Source: Sphagnum magellanicum (Eukaryota > Streptophyta > Sphagnopsida > Sphagnales > Sphagnaceae). Taken from it: a stretch of DNA of 64,000 bases. The notes under the pieces were generated by a model, which saw only the letters and a list, made by a program, of their open reading frames with translations, was not told the DNA's origin and did not search any database. Positions 47,387 through 57,949 of this stretch are shown piece after piece. Position numbers and translations under genes: made by a program. Where the stretch lies: NCBI GenBank assembly GCA_021904315.1, contig CM038907.1, positions 28,837,223-28,901,222 of the forward strand. Reading direction: 5' to 3'. The first letter of the stretch is position 1. Every line of letters starts with the position of its first letter.

Positions 47387-47392
47387 TATAAA
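47387..47392 (+). promoter_or_regulatory. TATA box of the right cysteine-rich gene
   Basis: GGGCAGTATAAAGCCCGTCG, the same context as at 12,106-12,111. It lies about 245 nt upstream of the start codon, within a local G+C-rich island (about 47,290-47,520) that stands out from the A+T-rich surroundings. Confidence 0.75.
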
Positions 47393-47634
47393 GCCCGTCG
47401 TTGCTCGTCCGCCAAAGCACCGTTGCACACTGCGAGGCAGGAACGCCCTTCCTCGCGGATCTCTTCTTCTCTCTTTCGCTCGCTGGACCAGAGTCTCCTC
47501 CTGCACTGGTTTTGCTGCGCTTGCTTGCTTCTAATTACCGTGCTGCTTCTTCTTCTGCTTAGCTTAATTAGCTGCTTGTTCAATTCTCGAACTCACTAAA
47601 ACTTTTCTTGGTGCTCATCAATCAATCCATCACG

Positions 47635-48706
47635 ATGTCGGCCTGCGATAACGGAACATGCAAATGCTGCCCCAGGTGCGGCTGCCGCGCCACCTGCACG
47701 TGAGTAAAATATTTCTGTGTCGTCCTCCCCGTCCTCCCCCCGCCCCTCTAATACCTTCTACACCCACGCGCCCACCTTTCCGCCGCGCTGGTGTTTGTTT
47801 GTTTGTTTGTTCGCTGCATATACAATTGATCACTGCTGTTGAGATGATTCTCAAGAGATACTTTTTTCTTTGATTCTTCGATGGCTGCGCTATGATGCTT
47901 GCATTCAAACCGGGAACTTATTACGGGATTTTTTAATTTATGTTTTAAATGCATGTGAATTGCTGGCTGGATCTGTGCAGATGCAACAGGAGCTTGGGGT
48001 TCGAGGGCGCCACTGACATGAAGAGGTACTTACTAGTGTCTCCGTCACAGAAACCCCTAATCCCTATTCACTTTGTTACGACACAGTCTGATCATGAGTC
48101 TGGCATCCCCTGCTCCACTCAGATAACCTTAACAACTCATTCTCATGTGATACACTTGGTTTCAAGGAGAGAGTATGGTTGTTCAAACCATTTTGCCTAC
48201 CCCTGGTTCTTGCATGATGCTGTCGAACTTGCAGCTAATTATTCCAAGCTCATCAAAACTAGAGAAAGCATTTGAACAACGAGCAATTAATTCCCAGCTA
48301 CTTAAATAATTCCTTCTGGTCGACGCATTGATTGTGTGTGCGCGCGTGTGTGTATCCTTAATCCACAATGTCGACTAGGGACCAACTCTTTGATTCCCGC
48401 ATGAAGAAGAATACACCGTATTATGTAAGTAGGGCATGCTTAAGAACCATACAGTACTATCTGATCAGTGCATCCTTCTTCTTTTACAGCTTCGCCATCG
48501 AAACTGGCAAGTGCGGCAACAACTGCGCGCCATCGTGCCCACATCTCGACACCAGCAGCAGCGCCACTGATGGAAACGTTGATTTCTTCTTCGTCGCTGT
48601 TGCGGCCGGAGGGACGGGAAAGTGCCGCTGTAACCCTCGTGGCTGCACATGCGACCGTGCTAAGGAGGACTTCGGAAACTGCAGTGAGTTCTCTGATGAG
48701 GCCTGA
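47635..48706 (+). CDS. Cysteine-rich, metallothionein-like protein, right copy (108 aa, three exons)
   Basis: Spliced model: exon 1 47,635-47,699, exon 2 47,981-48,025, exon 3 48,490-48,706, with GT/AG introns (281 and 464 nt) and stop TGA at 48,704-48,706. The protein has 16 Cys. There are eight in the first 23 residues (MSACDNGTCKCCPRCGCR then ATCTC), three in the middle (KCGNNCAPSCP, residues 44-54) and five near the C-terminus (KCRCNPRGCTCD, residues 81-92, and FGNC). CxC, CC and CxxxC clusters separated by Cys-free linkers suggest a metal-binding, metallothionein-like cytosolic protein. The linker has an odd hydrophobic patch (VDFFFVAVAAGG). No signal peptide is visible. Conservation of splice sites and frame with the left copy supports the model. 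It does not match the usual plant MT1-MT4 patterns well, so the family name is provisional. Confidence 0.8.
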
Positions 48707-48749
48707 AAGACTGGAAAGAAAGTGCTTCAATAATAACTGGACGGACTGA

Positions 48750-49210
48750 AAAAATACTCGCCCCTTAATAAGACCTGTGTTCCTTGTCCAAATAGATCCA
48801 AAGGTCCTTAAAAAAGGACTCCTTAAGATACAGTTACAATAAATATGTTTGGGGGTAATAGTTAGGAACCAAGAACTTCCCAGTTTGTGATGTAGCTGAT
48901 TTAGTGGCTATCGTCCAAAAAATAATTAGTCAAATTTTTGGCTACATGTATTCCAGATAAGAAAGATAAAAATAAATAAAGCAGAATTCTTCTATTTTCT
49001 TGAAGCAATAATGGACTGAAATCAGGTTCCCTGCCCCCTTATGTTCCTTGTTCAAATCTCCAAAGGTCCTTAAAATCGTCCTTGAGACATCGTACCATAT
49101 GTCTAGGGTACTAATTAGGCCCCAGGAGTGCAATTGTTTTCTTTTGAAGGATTTTGTGATGTAGGCCAAGTGGTGATCATCCAGAAAATAATTCAGCAGT
49201 AATCATAATT
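48750..49210. repeat. Tandem ~265-bp units, about two copies
   Basis: Inverted counterpart of the five-copy array at 9.3-10.5 kb. The 'gtgatgtag' landmark appears at about 48,882 and 49,148. Confidence 0.8.
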
Positions 49211-49545
49211 TTTAGGGCAAAATTTTGGTGAAAATTCACCAAAGATAAACACGGTGGCCCCATATATTTGTCCAACTAGTGGTCATGCTTTGCCCTTCAT
49301 TTCAGGGACACACTCTTTCCATTTGAGGGCCTTTACACCTAATGTAAACTAAACCAATGTTCTTTTATTTTATTACAACCTCTAGTTCCGGGCATTTGAA
49401 ACCATTCCAAAATCAAACAACCTTGGTTTTGGGTTATTATAAAAAAAAATTAGAATATTAGTATAACTGCTAGTTATGGGTTTTTAAAAGAAAAGTTCAA
49501 AGAATCAGCAGATTTCCTGAAATAACTGTTTCTTCCTCAGTGTTG

Positions 49546-51606
49546 AAGTACAAAGATTTTAAGGTTTTTCAACCTTATTAGTAGAAGGTCTGCATGTGAA
49601 GCACGGACCATCTCTTCCACTATCAAAGGCATCTTCCATGTGGGGGAGGTGCTTTCAAATACAAAGAGAAAAAAAACCTTGCAATTTACTTTTATGCATA
49701 AGGTGGCATCATAATCAAACAACCTTGTCATTGTATAACTAAGACAATTTGGGCCAGCTTTTACGGTTTTAGCTTGTAAAAATTTGATGATAGATAGCAA
49801 TTGAATCATTAGTTTTTCTTTGTTCATCTTTAGAACTAAATCCCGAAATCAAATGGATCGGATGAAAATGAAGAGATTTCTCCCATTCATTTTCTAATGG
49901 GGACAAGAAAATGGGAGGATAAGAAAATTACAGTGATAGGCCACTTTGTGTGTGTAAGCTCGAGCATGTATGTATATATGTAGCTAACATGTAATAAATT
50001 TCATGTGCAATTTTTTAATTTGACAATAACTTAAGTACAAGAGTTATTTCCATGGAGAGATCTCCAATTCAAATTTTAAACAAGAGCAAACTACATTGGG
50101 CATCTCTCAATCTAATCTTACCTAAATAGTAATGAAATGTTTTAGAAACATATGTAGGTTTTTTATTTTGTTTGTTCTGTTACTAGACCTTAACCTTCCC
50201 AAATTGTGGGGCCCGCCATGTGCTTTTGGTACTGTTGGAAAGTCCCCTATGAAGCAATGTGCATGCGGTTCATTTTTGCAAGTTATTGAATTTATAGTGA
50301 TTTTTGTCATTATAAATGAATTAAAATTATGAATTTAATGAGTTGTTCAACAAAATTAGTGACTTTTCATCATATTGGCCTTTTTATTTTTCATTTCACA
50401 TTTCAAACTTTAACACTTGGGGCAATGACACAAGTTGGGTTCACAATTTGAGCCAATAAAATTTTTCCATGATTGAGTTGTTTTGAAAAGATGTGTCTCT
50501 TTAAAGCCTTGAAGACATTTTGTGAAAAATTCCATCCCACTTGGGGCAATAGGACACTTAGGGTCCACTAGTTTAAATTGCAAGAAGAATAAAATGCATT
50601 GTTAATGGAAGTGAAGAAATGAGATCGTTTCCACTTTTTAATCTATCATGATTTCATTAAAAAACACACAACTTGATTTGTCAATGTTGATATTTTGGTA
50701 TAACAAACAATAAGGTAGGAAATTTTGAAATAAATTATTTTTCTTTTAATACTTTAAATTTGTAACTAAATGCATATAATACCTTTACTTTACTTGGGTT
50801 CCATGCTACTTTGACGTAATTGTCATGATCAATTGAGATCAGGTTAGAGTATGATTTTATTTTTATTTTTTTCCTTGAATCTTACAAAATGAAAATCCAT
50901 GATCATATAAATTTTTCACAAAATCATTTCCATTTTCAATAATTTTAGAACATGAAATTCAATCTCCACCTTTTGAAAATATTAAGAAATTTTTGTATCA
51001 ATTACACCAAGATATTCATGAAACCATGTAATTTCAAAGAAAAAGATTTGAAAAGGATCATTAACCTTTTATTCCATGTGATATATGAAATGAATGGAAA
51101 CACATGTGTCCATAAATAATTTGGCTTTTGGGAAACAACATGTGTTTCAAAAATGGGTTCATATATGAAACTATCTGTAATATTTTCTTGATCATTCCAC
51201 ATCATACACAAAATAATATGCAACATTCTACATGTTTAATTGAATAATACAACCATCAAAGTTTTCATACAATTTGAACATTTCAACCAACCTTGTGAAG
51301 CATGTAGAAACATCTAAATGAGGGATGACAAACAACATTGGGAATGTGCCAAAGGATATCAAGGAATTTTTTTAAAAAAATTGGACGACAATGAGATGTC
51401 AAGAAACATGACAAGGGGATGATGGGGGCACCAGAGGATGTCAAGGGACTTGAGTGGTGCCACAAAAAATGCAAGGACTTTAGTAAGTGCCAAGAAAAGG
51501 TGTTGAAATATTTTTTTCATGTGGTGAGAGGACACCAAGGGACATTGAACAACATTGGGAAGCTGCTGGGGAATGTTAGGCAATGCTAGAAAAATGCCAC
51601 ATATTA
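49546..51606. other. No gene seen
   Basis: A+T-rich DNA. Between 51,285 and 51,600 there are loose repeats of atgtcaagg/ggacaccaaggg-type words. Open frames on the minus strand there are by-products of that repeat. Confidence 0.55.
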
Positions 51607-53270
51607 CAAACATTCATTTTCAAATAAAAGATGGCAAGAAATGTGAAATAGGTCATTTTAAAAAATTTCAATTCAAATGTTTTTTTATTCATGAATTCAA
51701 ACTAATACAATCTAAAACAAGAAACATGTTTTTTTATATTTCATATACCATACATTTATTTATTATTCCTTAAATTTATTTATTTATAATTCATTTCTTA
51801 TTTCAGATAATATTAAATCACTTTAACTTTGTGACAATCAAAATGTAAAGCCCAAACACCAAATGTGAAACCCACAATTAAATGCAACACATTTTGGAGG
51901 TGTATATTTTATGCATTTGTTGTGAAAGTGCCCAAGTTAGGCCCCCCATATTGTGTTTTCACCCTTGTAACAACCCATGTCATCTACTTAGTTATCAACA
52001 AGCTAGTCCCTTGCACCTCAACTATGTAGATCATTTGTTATAACCTAGGAAGATCATATTAAACCAAGTCTACATTACAAATTTAACATTTCATGACTTA
52101 GTAATGAAAATCGTGCAAAATTCATTCATTCATAATTTGTACATTTTACACACTAATATTGTGCATTGAAAACACATTTGAAATACGAATTTATAGGGAG
52201 ATATGAAATTCGTGTGACATTCATTCATTCATAGGTTCATACTTCATTCATTAACACATTTATCCATGTGTTAAATGTGTTTTCAACGCATGATACTCGT
52301 GTGTAAAATGTACGAACCTATGAATGAACGAACTTCACATGATTTTCATTATTAATTTGTTGTGTGCTAAATTTGTGATGTACAAGGGGCATAATCTGTT
52401 CCAACTAACTTGTAGTCAAGTGAAAGTTGAAAAATACAAGACATAACCATCCATTAGGAGAATCTTGATGTTCTAATTGGCTATTAAGTCACAAAATTAC
52501 AATCCACAACCTTTAACCTAGGTTTAATTAGTGACTTAATAATGAACACAAGGTATCACCCTTAACTTTCCTTGGCCTAATGAATCCATAAATCATTCTT
52601 TGCATGGATGAAAAGGAGGATTTGGATACTCTTTAAATATGGTTATGTTTAATTATTTAGTACATATTCAAGATTGTTCCTTATGTATTCAATTATTATT
52701 TGCTATTGATTAACCTACTTGACAAGGTCAATAAGAATAGTTAAATTACATGTGTACCTACCCCACTTATATCCAATAATTAAATGTCATCTTAACAAAT
52801 TTAACTTTCTCAAAACCTCAACTATGGTTGTTTTTTTAACCATCATTTTCCCATTTCCTTCATTTGATTTTCATCATTATTATAGCATTAATTTAGAGCA
52901 CCAAATTGAAGTGTTATTAAAGTGAAAGCACACTATGGGGGCCTAATTTGGGCATTTTCACTACATGTATTAAAAGTATACACCTCCAAAAGGTGTTGCA
53001 TTTAATTTCATGTTTCACTTTTGATGTTTAAGTTTTATATTTTGATTATCACAAAGTTAATGTTATTTCATATTATTATTTAAAACATTTAATTCAAGGA
53101 ATAATAATAAGTATATTCATGGTGTGCATAATATAATAGAACTTGTTCTTGTTGTAAACTACACTAGTTTTTTTATTAACCAAAAATAATTTGAAATGGC
53201 ATTTTTAAAAAATGGCCCACCTCACATTTGTGTCATCTTCCATTTGAAAATGATTGTTTGTCAAAATTTT
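51607..53270. repeat. Long inverted repeat, outer arms ~360 bp plus an inner palindrome
   Basis: The outer arms, about 51,607-51,970 and 52,921-53,270, match in inverted orientation. Shared words include caacattcattttcaaat/caaacaatcattttcaaat, aactttgtgaca/taatcaaaat, tgcaacacattttggaggt and gccccccatattgtgttttcac. An inner pair, about 52,095-52,205 and 52,255-52,355, also matches inverted (gtacattttacacac, gaaaacacattt). About 430 bp in the right half has no partner. It is either one foldback element or two oppositely oriented copies of one TIR family with a small palindrome between them. Confidence 0.75.
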
Positions 53271-54370
53271 AATTTACCGCATACATAATCAATAAAATGA
53301 ACCAAAAAGGAAGTTAAATGGGCCTTAAAAAACAATCAAGATTGGAGAAATATTTACATTCTACCATTTAAAACCATGGTAATCATGGCAAGTTCAATTA
53401 TTCCTTTATCATTCATATGAATGTTAAGAAATTCAAACCAAAACTTCATTTGATAAAATTTTAAGTTTAAGTTTCAATTTAAAACCTTTGAAAGCGAACA
53501 CTTATCACGTCAAAAGGAATCAATTTTGCAAAGGACTATCAAAAGGACTCATATAATAAACAAAATTGATGGGGAAAAAATTTTAAAAGTAAAAACTTGT
53601 TAACCACATTCAAAAAACACTCATACCATAAAATATGTGAAATTTTAAAACTTTAAAAATTCAAGGAAAATTTCAAAATTGATCAAGAATTTTAGAACTT
53701 CAAAAGTCCTTTACAACATATAAATGGGATATAACGTCCATGATGTGTTAAGAAAAGTTGTAATTCATTACACAAGAAAACATAAAAATTTTAAAAATCA
53801 AGTCTTGGTTGTGATTTGAAATTGTTAAATCATTTTTAAAGATAACATTAAATTTACAAAGAATTGACACATTTTCAAAAATTCATATTTATTAAAAAAA
53901 CATTAAAAAAACCGTTTCATCTACCTAGACAATTATATGCATTTATTATAACAATTTGCAGAAAAAATTGTTCAAAAATTCATTTGTGTGAAAAAGTTAT
54001 TTGTAGGCAAAAGGACATGTGTAGTCCTTTTGTAAAGTAATGTCATTGGCTCATTTTATCTCAATTTGACCCATTTGTGATATGATAATTATCAAACTCT
54101 TCACATGGTTCACAAACTTATTCCAATCATATGGAATCACAATGTGACATACATTTGTTTTGCTCAAATATGTTCTAACATCATATCATATGCAATAAAA
54201 AAATGTAATTTTTTTGGCATTGGAATTCTTTGTGTTTTGACTTGCCATAATATGCAAATACACTGTGAAAATCCTTTGAAATAATGACATGGTTGAAAAT
54301 CAAAGTGGTTCACCTAAAAAACATACAATGTGACAACAATATTGACCCCTCCTTAATGTGCTTTCACCTT
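52921..54370. mobile_element. Candidate 1.45-kb TIR element of the RGTGAAARCACA family
   Basis: The left end AGTGAAAGCACACTATGGGG and right end (reverse complement AGGTGAAAGCACATTAAGGA, at about 54,347-54,370) share the terminal motif of the elements at 706-1312 and 5,898-6,513. Interior A+T-rich, no transposase. No clean target duplication was seen. Confidence 0.45.
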
Positions 54371-55590
54371 TTCACAAAAAATCATAAAAATAAAATGATG
54401 GATGTGAAGCCAACTAATTGCTAAGTGTTGTCATTTTCATAGAAAAGATTGTTATACAAAGCAAGATGATCAATGTGTTATGGCCTCATCTTAGGCTCCT
54501 TCTTGCTTGGGACTCTCTGCCCACCCATGGTCTTTACTAATCATAAAACATTAGGTGAAGGTTATCATGAATCTAACCATGTGCATAGATAGATCAAGTG
54601 TAGGAGGGGGAGGGTTCTTCAAGCATACTCTTTATGTTGCTATAAACACATCGAATGTTAAGTTGGTGGTAATTCATTGTTACATTTTACAAAGTTATTG
54701 TGGGATTCATGCATGCAATGTTTGCTACCATTATATCCAATGTGGAATCCTACATGGTAAGTAGTGTTAGCCTAGTGTTGAATGAATGTTTTAAAAGTTA
54801 TAAGTTCCCGCCAAATTTATGAAAAATGAAGATTTTCATTTACAAGTTCAATGTTACATAGCAAGTCCCAAAAGGGGGCTTTAAAACAATGTTATCTAAC
54901 ACCTAAATGTTAGAACTTTTTCCCTTTCTACTCTCCACACTCCCCTTTACTCAAACACCCTTACGCCCCTTCTTTCCATCTTTTATTTTTTGCCCTATTT
55001 GCAAGACCACCTACTTCTTTAAGGATGAATAGCTAGAGTTAAAGTATTAAAATGTTGTTTGGTACTTTCTCAAGAACTAAAACGTCCACAAAGAATCAAC
55101 ATCAAGCAACATGGATAGTTTGTATGGGACCACAATCTCTAACACCTATGAAGAGGAATCTGAAGAATGTATTTTTCAAACCTAAAATGCCTTTAATTAG
55201 CTTCTTACATGTCTTTCTTGTGTTGTTGGATAAAACCATGTTGCAATGAACCTTGATCAAGAAAACTAGTAGATACATATAAACCAACATTTAATTAATA
55301 ATAATATTTGCAAAAAGAAAACACGCAAAATGCAAAACAACATACAAAGTTTCTTGACCATTTGGATTAAAAGAAAAAATTCTAGAACAATTGAATAAGA
55401 TTGAACCAATCAAATTATGTATTGGATAGTTGGCAACACATTTGTCAATGATAAACAAGAAGTCCAACAAAAAAAAGAACCAAAGGCAAGAAAGCTAAAA
55501 TTCAGAAATTGTGGAGTTGTAATCCAAAAAGTTGTGGTAACCAAATAAGGGACATGTTAAAATTATGATTTTTATCAAAGCCAAAAAAGG
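54371..55590. other. No supportable gene; possible PIF/Harbinger left end
   Basis: Mostly A+T-rich. At 54,871-54,882 'aaagggggcttt' resembles the reverse complement of 'ttaaagtcccccctttg' at 57,729-57,745, which might be the inverted ends of the PIF/Harbinger element between them. The match is only ~15 bp, so this is weak. Confidence 0.3.
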
Positions 55591-55599
55591 AAAAACACC

Positions 55600-56270
55600 T
55601 TGCCAATCTTGACAATTCGATGGATGGGACCAATTTGAAATTGCAATTAACAAATGGTTAAAATTGGTGATGAAATTTGAATGTTTTACTCACCTAAACA
55701 ATATAGGTCCAACATGCAAGGATAAATGAAGCATTATTTTCAAAAACTTCAAAATAATCTATGACTACATGGCAAGTATTCCATAATGAAAAGTTCTAGG
55801 TCACAAGTACAACTTACAAAATGCTTTTCAATCTCCCAAAAAGTTTCTATCAACAAAATAATTCACACTATAAAAACTACAACTATTGAAAGAGTTCCTA
55901 TTCAATTGGTTAGAAGCACTAGAGTGAAGAGGAGTTCTTCTTCTACCCATAAAAACATGGCTAAAGCTAGGGAAAAGGGGAATAAAATGTTGGTGGAGTC
56001 CATTGATTAGATCAATGCCATTAATTTAATGTTGGAAGAAAACAAGTTTTAAACAAGGACACAATATTGTTGGAGAAACAACTTGGATATTTCAAAACAA
56101 AAGATGATGTAATCAACTACACACAAAATGAAATGGTTCAAATTCCAAACAATTTGGCACATGTGATGACCATGGCCTGCACTCGAACTACAAATAACAA
56201 CAACTAGAACAATGAAATTGGAATACCTTATCAATTTGATGATCTTATAAATAACAAATAAATTGTGTTG
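55600..56270 (+). pseudogene. PIF/Harbinger Myb/SANT-like partner gene, decayed
   Basis: The plus strand reads DQFEIAINKWLKLV, then GPTCKDKWSIIFKNFKIIYD (about 55,697-55,756), the 'C-K-x-K-W … F-K' signature of the Myb/SANT-like (trihelix) DNA-binding protein that accompanies the Harbinger nuclease. VFHNEKF-like and LPKSF words follow, with Lys-rich sequence to about 55,990. In the family this protein recruits the nuclease to the element ends. Several stops and frame changes are present. It converges on the nuclease remnant on the other strand, with about 200 bp between them. Confidence 0.6.
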
Positions 56271-56449
56271 CTTTAATTTCATGAATTATAGCCAAAATTT
56301 TCAAAACGTAAAATGGACATATAAAGAAGAAGATTCTAAAACATCATGCAACAAATCATTATGAGTTTTTTTTAATTTGAATGTAGAAATTGAAAAAACA
56401 AACTTGTTTTGGATTTTAGGATTCAAACATACCTCAAACTTTACATGAT

Positions 56450-57010
56450 GTTTCTACATCTACCAAGGATTTGTGTCAGTTCCCTTCAAAATATCTCACC
56501 AAATCCTTCTTGGCCTTTAATGTGTGTATGATTAGTTGCATATTTTGTTCTAGTAGTTAGAATGTGGAATTCCTCTTCACGTGTGCTTGTGCTTGGTTCC
56601 AATTCTATTATTTGAAATAGTTGACCAACATTCAATTCATCTTTGAACATGATCATATATGCAACAAATAACAACATATAAACACATAAAGTAATAATGC
56701 AATATGAAAATCACATTTCTACATTGAAATTTTTTGAACATTTTTTCAAAATGCCAAATGTGTTTTCAACAACAAAACAACATTTCTTATGTTTTCTATT
56801 GTATAGTAATTCTAAAATGGTATTCTACCCTTCTTCTTTGAAAGGTGTCATGATCTAGTTTATAAGGGGATACCCCTTATCACCCAACGAATAAGGAGGG
56901 ATCCCTTTGATTCTTTTATTTACGTCAAACAATCTTGCAGAATTAGAACAACCAACGAAAGATTATATGGAAAATGAATATTAAATTTCTTAGTGATGTG
57001 AGGGATGAAA
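56450..57010 (-). pseudogene. PIF/Harbinger DDE nuclease (ALP1/HARBI1-like), 3' part, decayed
   Basis: The minus strand shows CSNSARLFDVNKRIKGIPPY, then LGDKGYPLI (about 56,880; this holds the second catalytic Asp), MTPFKEEG, ILELLYNRKHKKCCFVVENTFG (split here as ILELLYNRK and HKKCCFVVENTFGILKK; about 56,735-56,815; holds the catalytic Glu) and the C-terminal tail MFKDELNVGQLFQIIELEP (about 56,590-56,650). This is the DDE_Tnp_4 domain of PIF/Harbinger transposases and their domesticated relatives. The N-terminal half, with the first Asp, is not seen. There are few stops in the remaining part, but it is truncated and non-functional. Confidence 0.75.
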
Positions 57011-57949
57011 TTAAAACCCTTTGGATCAAAGATCCATCATTGGGTTTCTTCAAAGAATGAAAAGTGGCATTGGGAGTTTAAAAGGGTTTATGTAAGAAAA
57101 AAACAATAAACTTCCAAAAAGAGGAAATCAATTCAAAGCTAAAATTGGAGGCACTTCAAACTAACCATGGAACTTCAAGCATTCAAAACAAAGTCACTGA
57201 ATTATACACCTCTAAAGTATTTAAAGGAAAGGAAAATTGAAAGCATGTTGGTGCGTTCTAGATTAAAATGGAAACAAAAGGGGGATGTGATAACAAAGTA
57301 TTTGCAACCTTGAATGGATCACTTTTGACCAAATTTGTAATCCCTAAAAATATGTTTCATAGTGTATTTTTAATAAGTTAAAAATATAAAATAACAATTT
57401 TTTAAAAATGTTCATCTTTTCCAAAATGAAATGACACATGACCATGTAATACCTCCTAGGCTACAATATTTGTGAACAAATCTTTTGTATTTCATAAATA
57501 TGTAATAATGAGGGACTTTGCCCTTTTTGTCAATTTTTGGCCTATGAAAAGTTCATAAGACTTTCATGCGACATTCAAATGATTTGCAAACACCTATTTT
57601 AAATTGTTAATTAACCACATTTTTGAGTTTTGAAAAAAAAAAAAATTTGTTCACTATAAGCTCAACATATGGTGACTCCATTTACATATCTTTTATGTGC
57701 TATCACCTTGCAACTTGTATGCAATGAATTAAAGTCCCCCCTTTGATGTAGAAAATTCAACTTCAATCAATTTCAAGATTCTATCACATTAGATTATCTA
57801 ACAATCACATACATGAATCCCTTTTCATAAAATTTAATAACAATTTAATATGGGACAAATTCTAATCCACAAGGGTGTTAAAAAAATGGAAGTGTGACAT
57901 AAAAAATGATCCACTTTAGCATGTAAATACCCAACAAGGGAATTCTCTT

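Larger units (their letters stand above)
44260..49545 (-). repeat. Right arm of the large inverted duplication
   Basis: Inverted, collinear partner of 8,790-15,690. It has two rather than five copies of the downstream ~260-bp unit, keeps a ~290-bp segment (about 46,690-46,980) missing from the left arm, and lacks the perfect hairpin seen at 13,238-13,320. A purine-rich GA/G tract lies at about 46,745-46,800. Confidence 0.85.

Noticed and set aside
51283-51613. Minus-strand frames with repeated 'CPLVSSHH/PLTSSGAP'-like words
   Set aside because: They follow a loose short repeat and show no domain; not supported as a gene.
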